From positions 1 to 64,000 of the forward strand of contig NZ_FNDS01000001.1 in the NCBI RefSeq assembly GCF_900099785.1: a stretch of DNA of 64,000 nt, given 5' to 3'. The DNA comes from Pseudomonas panipatensis. GTDB taxonomy: Bacteria; Pseudomonadota; Gammaproteobacteria; Pseudomonadales; Pseudomonadaceae. The position numbers and the translations under genes were made by a program. Below the pieces are notes generated by a model. The model ran no database searches and was not told the origin of the DNA. It saw only the letters and a list, made by a program, of their open reading frames with translations. This document shows positions 59,314 to 64,000 of this stretch, one piece after another (position 1 is the first letter of the stretch; each line of letters starts with the position of its first letter).

Positions 59314-60699
59314 TCAGGCCATGGCTGCCGTCGCGACCCGATAGCAGGGCGCGTAGGCCGCGCCGCCCGGCAGCTTCATGCGGTGTTGCTGGACGAAGGC
59401 CTGCAACAGCTCGTCCAGCGGTCCCATCACTGCGCTGTCCCCGTGGATCTCATAGGGGCCGTGCTGCTCGATCAGGCGCACGCCTTTCTCCTTGACGTTA
59501 CCGGCGACGATGCCGGAGAAGGCGCGGCGCAGGTTGGCCGCCAGCTCGTGGGGCGGCAGCGCGCGGCTGAGCTTGAGGCCGGCCATGTTGTCGTGGGTCG
59601 GGTCGAAGGGCCGCTGGAAACCCTCGTCGATCTTCAGCAGCCAGTTGAAGTGGAAGGCGTCGTTGCGCTCGCGGCGGAACTGCTTGACCTCCTTCAGCCC
59701 CTGGGCCATCAGCCGTGCCACCTCGGCCGGATCGTTGATGATGATCTGGTAGCGGCGCTGGGCCGCTTCGCCGAGGGTCGCGCCGACGAATTCGTGCAGT
59801 TGCTGCAGGTAGGGCGTGGCGCTCTTCGGTCCGGTCAGCACCACCGGGAAGGGCAGCCCCTGGTTGTCCGGGTGCATGAGGATGCCGAGCAGGTAGAGGA
59901 ACTCCTCGGCGGTGCCGACCCCGCCGGGGAAGATGATGATGCCGTGGCCGACGCGGACGAAGGCCTCCAGGCGCTTTTCGATGTCCGGCAGGATCACCAG
60001 TTCGTTGACGATCGGGTTGGGCGCCTCGGCGGCGATGATCCCCGGCTCGGTGAGGCCCAGGTAGCGGCCGCCATGCATGCGCTGTTTGGCATGGCCGATG
60101 GTGGCGCCCTTCATCGGTCCCTTCATCACGCCCGGACCGCAACCGGTGCAGACGTCCAGGCTGCGCAGGCCCAGCTCGTGGCCGACGCGCTTGGTGTACT
60201 TGTACTCCTCGGTGCTGATCGAGTGGCCGCCCCAGCAGACGACGATTTTCGGCTCGACGCCGGGGCGCAGCGTGCGCGCGTTGCGCAGCAGGTGGAAGAC
60301 GTAGTCGGTGATGCCCTGGGAGGTACTCAGGTCGATGCGCTGGTTATCCAGTTCATTGGCGGTATAGACGATGTCGCGCAGGGCGCTGAAGAGCATTTCG
60401 CGGGTGCTGGCGATCATTTCGCCGTCGACGAAGGCGTCGGCCGGCGCGTTCAGCAGTTCCAGGCGCACGCCACGGTCCTGCTGGTGGATGCGTACCTCGA
60501 AGTCGCGGTAGGCGTCGAGGATGGTCTTGGCGTTGTCGATCCGCGCGCCGGTATTGAGGATCGCCAGGGCGCACTGGCGGAAGAGTTCGTAGACGCTGCC
60601 CGAGCCCGCCGCACTGAGCTGGTGGACTTCGCGTTGGGAGAGGGTTTCCAGGCTGCCTTTGGGGCTTACCGAGGCATTGATCACATGTCGTGTGGGCAT
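59314..60699 (-). CDS. ppnN: nucleotide 5'-monophosphate nucleosidase PpnN (LOG family)
   Basis: This 461-aa protein has an N-terminal ~120-residue domain and a LOG/DUF3412-type C-terminal region. The active-site PGGVGTAEEF motif, with upstream GCGPGVMKGP and ELVILPDIEKRLEAF, is present. PpnN cuts purine and pyrimidine monophosphates to base and ribose-phosphate and is stimulated by (p)ppGpp. ATG 60699 is plausible (MPTRHVINASVSPKGS). Confidence 0.93.
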   Translation of the reverse strand: MPTRHVINASVSPKGSLETLSQREVHQLSAAGSGSVYELFRQCALAILNTGARIDNAKTILDAYRDFEVRIHQQDRGVRLELLNAPADAFVDGEMIASTREMLFSALRDIVYTANELDNQRIDLSTSQGITDYVFHLLRNARTLRPGVEPKIVVCWGGHSISTEEYKYTKRVGHELGLRSLDVCTGCGPGVMKGPMKGATIGHAKQRMHGGRYLGLTEPGIIAAEAPNPIVNELVILPDIEKRLEAFVRVGHGIIIFPGGVGTAEEFLYLLGILMHPDNQGLPFPVVLTGPKSATPYLQQLHEFVGATLGEAAQRRYQIIINDPAEVARLMAQGLKEVKQFRRERNDAFHFNWLLKIDEGFQRPFDPTHDNMAGLKLSRALPPHELAANLRRAFSGIVAGNVKEKGVRLIEQHGPYEIHGDSAVMGPLDELLQAFVQQHRMKLPGGAAYAPCYRVATAAMA

Positions 60700-61203
60700 A
60701 CTGCTTCCCTGAGTTCGATGCCGGCGCGGCGGGTCGTGGCCCGGCGCGTCGGCAGGGTGAACATCGGCGGCATCGCGCCGATGATTGCGGAGCCAGTGTG
60801 GCGCCCGGGTGTGTCGGTATCGCGAACGGATTTCAGCGACGGGCCGCTGCCAGCCTCCATCTGCCTGCGGGTCCGGCGCGGAGGCGTAAAACGCCAGGCG
60901 CTCACTGGCAGTTTAGACAGCTTCCGGCGAGCTAATCGCCTGCTTTGGCTGACTTTTTTCCTCGGCGGTGGTTTTTCGCGGGCAGTAGCCCGCCCGCGCG
61001 GCGGCTGTTCGGCTGTCCTGGCGCGCTTGCCGATGCCAGGTATCGCGCCGGGCGATACCTCATAGCGGCGGATGCGATTGGCCCGGATCGCCGTGGGCGA
61101 CTAAGTTGCCGGCACGACAGGAAACCGCCACCGGATACCCCGCCATGCCCTCGCCCTGCCTGTTCCCAGCCGTTCGCGGCGGCCCTCGCGCGGAGCTGAG
61201 CCA
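60700..61203. other. intergenic region before the LysR gene
   Basis: About 500 bases without a supported gene separate ppnN and the LysR gene at 61204. It holds one clear inverted repeat (61038-61060), listed separately. Confidence 0.4.
61038..61060. promoter_or_regulatory. inverted repeat upstream of the LysR gene
   Basis: AGGTATCGC (61038-61046) and GCGATACCT (61052-61060) form a perfect 9-bp inverted repeat with a 5-base spacer, 144 bases before ATG 61204. It could be an operator for this or another regulator. Confidence 0.45.
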
Positions 61204-62133
61204 ATGCGCTACCGACGTCTCGACCTGAACCTGCTGGTGGCGCTCGACGCGCTGCTGGAGGAGTGCAATGTCAGTCGCGCGGCCGAGCGCCTGCACCTCG
61301 GCCAGTCGGCGACCAGCGCGGCGCTAGCGCGGCTGCGCGAACACTTCAACGATCCCTTGCTGGTGCCGCTGGGACGGCGCCTGGAGCCCTCGGCGCTGGC
61401 CCGCGCGCTGGCGCCCAAGGTCCGCGAGGCGCTGGCGCTGACCGGGGAGATCGTCGATGCCGCGGTGCGCTTCGAGCCGGCGCGCTGCGAGCGGCGTTTC
61501 ACCCTGGTGGCGTCGGACTATGTCGCCGCGGTGCTGCTGCCGGCGGTCAGCCGCGAGCTGGCGCGGCAGGCGCCGGGGGTGAGCCTGAGCCTGCGCGAGC
61601 TGCCCCTGCCGCGCGATGGCGATGTGGTCAGCGAGGCCCTGGAGTACCGCCGTTGCGACGCGGTGATCGTGCCGCAGCGCCGCCTCAATCCACGTTATCC
61701 CCAGGCACCGCTGCTGGCCGACGAGCTGTGCTGCATCGTCTGCGCCGAGCGCAGTCCCTACGTCGATGGCCTGAGCCTGGCCGACTATTGCGCGGCCGAG
61801 CATGTGCTGCGCGAGTTCGCCGATGGCCAGAACCTCGGCATGGACGCCTTGCACCTGAAGGAGCTGGGCATCGAGCGACGGGTCGGCGTGGCGGTGCAGA
61901 GCTTTTCGCTGATGGCCGAATTCGTCTGCGGCACGGCGCGCATCGCCACCCTGTTCCGGCGCCAGGCCGAGGCGCTGGCGCGGCGTTATCCGCTGCGCCT
62001 GCTGCCGGCGCCGCTGGCCTTTCCGGCGGCGCTGCAGGTGTTGCAGTGGCACCCGCAGCAGGACCTCGATCCGGCCCTGGCCTGGCTGCGCCAGGTGCTG
62101 GCGCAGCAGGCGGCGGCGCTGGGTCAGGCCTGA
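61204..62133 (+). CDS. LysR-family regulator (NodD-like group)
   Basis: This 309-aa LTTR has the helix-turn-helix NVSRAAERLHLGQSATSAALARLREHF and a C-terminal effector domain. The opening MRYRRLDLNLLVALDALLEE is typical of the NodD/LinR-like group. It converges on, and overlaps by 10 bases, the haem-binding-like gene at 62124. Its target may be the amidohydrolase pair, but the palindrome upstream of it may also be its own site. Confidence 0.9.
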   Translation: MRYRRLDLNLLVALDALLEECNVSRAAERLHLGQSATSAALARLREHFNDPLLVPLGRRLEPSALARALAPKVREALALTGEIVDAAVRFEPARCERRFTLVASDYVAAVLLPAVSRELARQAPGVSLSLRELPLPRDGDVVSEALEYRRCDAVIVPQRRLNPRYPQAPLLADELCCIVCAERSPYVDGLSLADYCAAEHVLREFADGQNLGMDALHLKELGIERRVGVAVQSFSLMAEFVCGTARIATLFRRQAEALARRYPLRLLPAPLAFPAALQVLQWHPQQDLDPALAWLRQVLAQQAAALGQA

Positions 62134-62570
62134 GCGTCGCCGCAGTCGCCGTGCAGGCCGAGTTCGGCGATGGCCAGCAGGGCGCAGCGTTCGTCGTTGT
62201 CCGAGGTGTCGCCGCTGACGCCGATGGCGCCGAGCAGGCCGCCCTCGGCATCGCGCAGCAGCACGCCGCCGGCCACCGGGATCACCTCGCCGCCGCTGAG
62301 GCTGTTGATCGCATCGAAGAACGCCGGCATGGCCTGGGCGCGCCGCGCCAGTTCGCGGCCGCCGAAGCCCATGCCGAGGCAGCCGCGGGCCTTGCCGGTG
62401 GCGATCTGCGGGCGCAGGAAACTGGCGTGCTCGTCGCGCAGTACCGCCAGCGGGTGGCCGGCGGCGTCGAGCACGGCGCAGGCCATGGGCCGCAGGCCGA
62501 GCTGGCGGGCATGGCGCAGGGCGGCGCCGGCCAGGCGCGCGGCGCTTTCGACGTCGAGGCTGAGGTACAT
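62124..62570 (-). CDS. HbpS/GlcG-family haem-binding-like protein
   Basis: This 148-aa protein of the HbpS/GlcG (DUF336) family has an alpha/beta fold and the typical segment GGVLLRDAEGGLLGAIGVSGDTSDND at its C-terminal half. Family members bind haem or act as small partner proteins near oxidoreductases and hydrolases. ATG 62570 starts 2 bases after the amidohydrolase stop, with GGAG about 9 bases upstream; ATG 62585 would overlap that gene. The two genes form an operon. Confidence 0.82.
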   Translation of the reverse strand: MYLSLDVESAARLAGAALRHARQLGLRPMACAVLDAAGHPLAVLRDEHASFLRPQIATGKARGCLGMGFGGRELARRAQAMPAFFDAINSLSGGEVIPVAGGVLLRDAEGGLLGAIGVSGDTSDNDERCALLAIAELGLHGDCGDAQA

Positions 62571-62572
62571 GT

Positions 62573-63916
62573 TCACAGGCTCCATTTGCCGAGTTCGGCG
62601 ACGCGCTCGCGGGTGTAGAGGTCGGTCCATTTCAGCGAGTTGAAGTCCGACACCTGCTTCGGGTTGTAGCGGGTGCGTTCCTGGCGCACCGGCTTGCCGG
62701 CCTTGTACACGGCCTGGATGCGCGAGCGGTCCTGGAGCAGGCGGATGTCCTCCAGCGGCGAGCCGTCGAGTACCAGGAAATCGGCCTGCTTGCCCACCTC
62801 CAGGGTGCCCAGGCTCTCGCCGCGCGGCATGCAGCGCGCGCCCACGTTGGTGGCGGCGTATAGCGCCTCGGCGGGGCTGAAGCCGAGGCGCTCGACCAGC
62901 AGCTCCAGCTCGCGCGCATGCCATTCACCGTAGGGCGTGACGGCGAAGCCGCTGTCGCTGCCGCAGGCGAAGGGGATGCCGGCGGCCTTGGCGCGCTTGA
63001 GCACCGGCGTGCCCAGTTCCAGGGTGCGTGCACAGTAGCCGGCGTAGCCGGTGGCGATGGCCGGATCGTGGGGCTGGCAGAAGTCCACGGTGTTCTGCGG
63101 GAAGGTCATGGTCGGCGCGAGGATGCTGCCGGCCTGCAGCAGCGCCTCGATGCAGGCGTCGTCCATGTAGAAGGCGTGGAAGACCAGGTCGACCCCGGCC
63201 TTGGCCGCGTACATCACCGCTTCGCGACCATAGGCATGGGTCGCCACCTTGCAGCCCAGGCGGTGGGCTTCCTCGACCATCTCGCGGGTTTCGTCGAGGG
63301 TGAAGGCGGCGATGATGTCGCCGTTGGGCCGGCGCTGGGTGCCGTCCATGGCGATCTTGATCAGGTCGACGCCGTCCTTGGCCTGGGTGCGGATTTCCGC
63401 CAGGGCTTCGGCGCGGCTGGTGACCAGCCGCGCGGTGAAGTACTCCGGCGCGCCGACGCGGCTCGGGAACCAGTCGTTGAGGCTCTGCCGGTTGGTGATC
63501 ACGCGGCTGCTGGCGGCGATCCGCGGGCCCTCGAAGAGCCCGGCATTGACCGCGTTGCGCACGGCGATGCTGAGCTGGCCGCTGTCGCCGGGGCAGACCA
63601 TCGAGGTGACCCCGGCGGCGAGCACGTGCTGGGCGAAGAACAGCCCGCGCAGGGCGCGGAATTCGTCGCTGGTCCAGATATCGATGTCTTCCTCGCTCTG
63701 CGCGTTGCCGAAGGCGAGGTGGGTGTGCACGTCGATCAGTCCGGGCATGACGAACTCGGCGCGCAGCTCCTGGTCGCCCGGCTGCGGGCGCGGTGCCTGG
63801 TGGCGGGGGCCAAGGTGGCGGATCAGGCCGTTCTCGACGATCAGGGTCTGGTCGGCGCGGGCCTCCAGGCCGGTGGCGTCGAACAGGTTCTGGCAGTGCA
63901 GGTGCAAGGCGCTCAT
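62573..63916 (-). CDS. amidohydrolase family protein (imidazolonepropionase-like)
   Basis: This 447-aa metal-dependent hydrolase has the TIM-barrel motif VHTHL, a lysine probably carboxylated in DLIKIAMDG, histidines in CKVATHAYG and FHAFYM, and the catalytic Asp in GSDSGFAV. The group includes Xaa-Pro dipeptidases and isoaspartyl/imidazolone-type enzymes; the substrate is unknown. It shares an operon with the HbpS-like gene. 63917-64000 shows no complete feature. Confidence 0.9.
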   Translation of the reverse strand: MSALHLHCQNLFDATGLEARADQTLIVENGLIRHLGPRHQAPRPQPGDQELRAEFVMPGLIDVHTHLAFGNAQSEEDIDIWTSDEFRALRGLFFAQHVLAAGVTSMVCPGDSGQLSIAVRNAVNAGLFEGPRIAASSRVITNRQSLNDWFPSRVGAPEYFTARLVTSRAEALAEIRTQAKDGVDLIKIAMDGTQRRPNGDIIAAFTLDETREMVEEAHRLGCKVATHAYGREAVMYAAKAGVDLVFHAFYMDDACIEALLQAGSILAPTMTFPQNTVDFCQPHDPAIATGYAGYCARTLELGTPVLKRAKAAGIPFACGSDSGFAVTPYGEWHARELELLVERLGFSPAEALYAATNVGARCMPRGESLGTLEVGKQADFLVLDGSPLEDIRLLQDRSRIQAVYKAGKPVRQERTRYNPKQVSDFNSLKWTDLYTRERVAELGKWSL

Positions 63917-64000
63917 GGGCGGTCGTTCCGGTTGGGGAAGGTCGGCGGCAGGCTAGGGCGGCCGCATCGCCGGCGACCAGCAGATGCTGTCGATGGCTGC

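Overview
The window is chromosomal DNA of a high-GC Pseudomonas, most likely from the P. aeruginosa / P. citronellolis side of the genus. The evidence is a Pseudomonas-type 23S-5S rRNA end at the left edge, a nosP-nahK pair, and a complete PQQ / alcohol-oxidation cluster whose gene order mixes that of P. aeruginosa (exa/erb/erc/pqq) with that of P. putida (ped). No tRNA gene, intact insertion sequence, CRISPR array or replication origin was seen.

Layout. 1-340: end of an rRNA operon (23S 3' end, 5S, terminator). 560-3199: a periplasmic solute-binding protein and a chemoreceptor. 3317-31215: the quinoprotein alcohol regulon. It contains pqqF; nosP-nahK; on the minus strand an EamA exporter, the response regulator erbR, a CRSDCW-motif protein and a four-gene ABC/beta-propeller operon; a 51-aa small gene; a pedF-substrate-binding-SoxYZ-like-metallohydrolase operon; a PQQ alcohol dehydrogenase; exaC; pqqABCDE-pqqH; and ercA-ercS. 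Alcohols would be oxidised in the periplasm by the PQQ enzyme, electrons would pass to cytochrome c550, and the aldehyde would be handled by ExaC. PQQ is made by the pqq genes, and ErbR/ErcS/ErcA are the known type of regulators. A short motif resembling TACCAAGGnAGTAGG precedes most units of this regulon.

31216-50082 is accessory DNA. It holds a copper-resistance block (copABC, DUF411 protein, CopZ-like chaperone, P-type ATPase, Met/His-rich small proteins), an integrase remnant, a RibD-like reductase, a two-component system divergent from a heavy-metal RND efflux operon with a PmrA/QseB-like box between them, and a broken class III alcohol dehydrogenase gene next to an intact gfa. 50493-51553 is a less GC-rich two-gene module of a ParD-like antitoxin and a second-type methionine aminopeptidase.

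51567-63916 returns to ordinary Pseudomonas genes: a LysR/RidA divergent pair, a methyltransferase, two GNAT acetyltransferases, a flavin-reductase-like protein, a Met-rich periplasmic protein, a cold-shock protein, the nucleosidase PpnN, a second LysR regulator, and a haem-binding-like protein with an amidohydrolase.

The most interesting points are: the shared promoter motif and the small gene it precedes; an alcohol dehydrogenase that looks lanthanide-type (PedH) with no calcium-type partner in the window; a CopC lacking the usual Cu(II) ligands; the ParD-like/Map module; and the decayed formaldehyde pathway.
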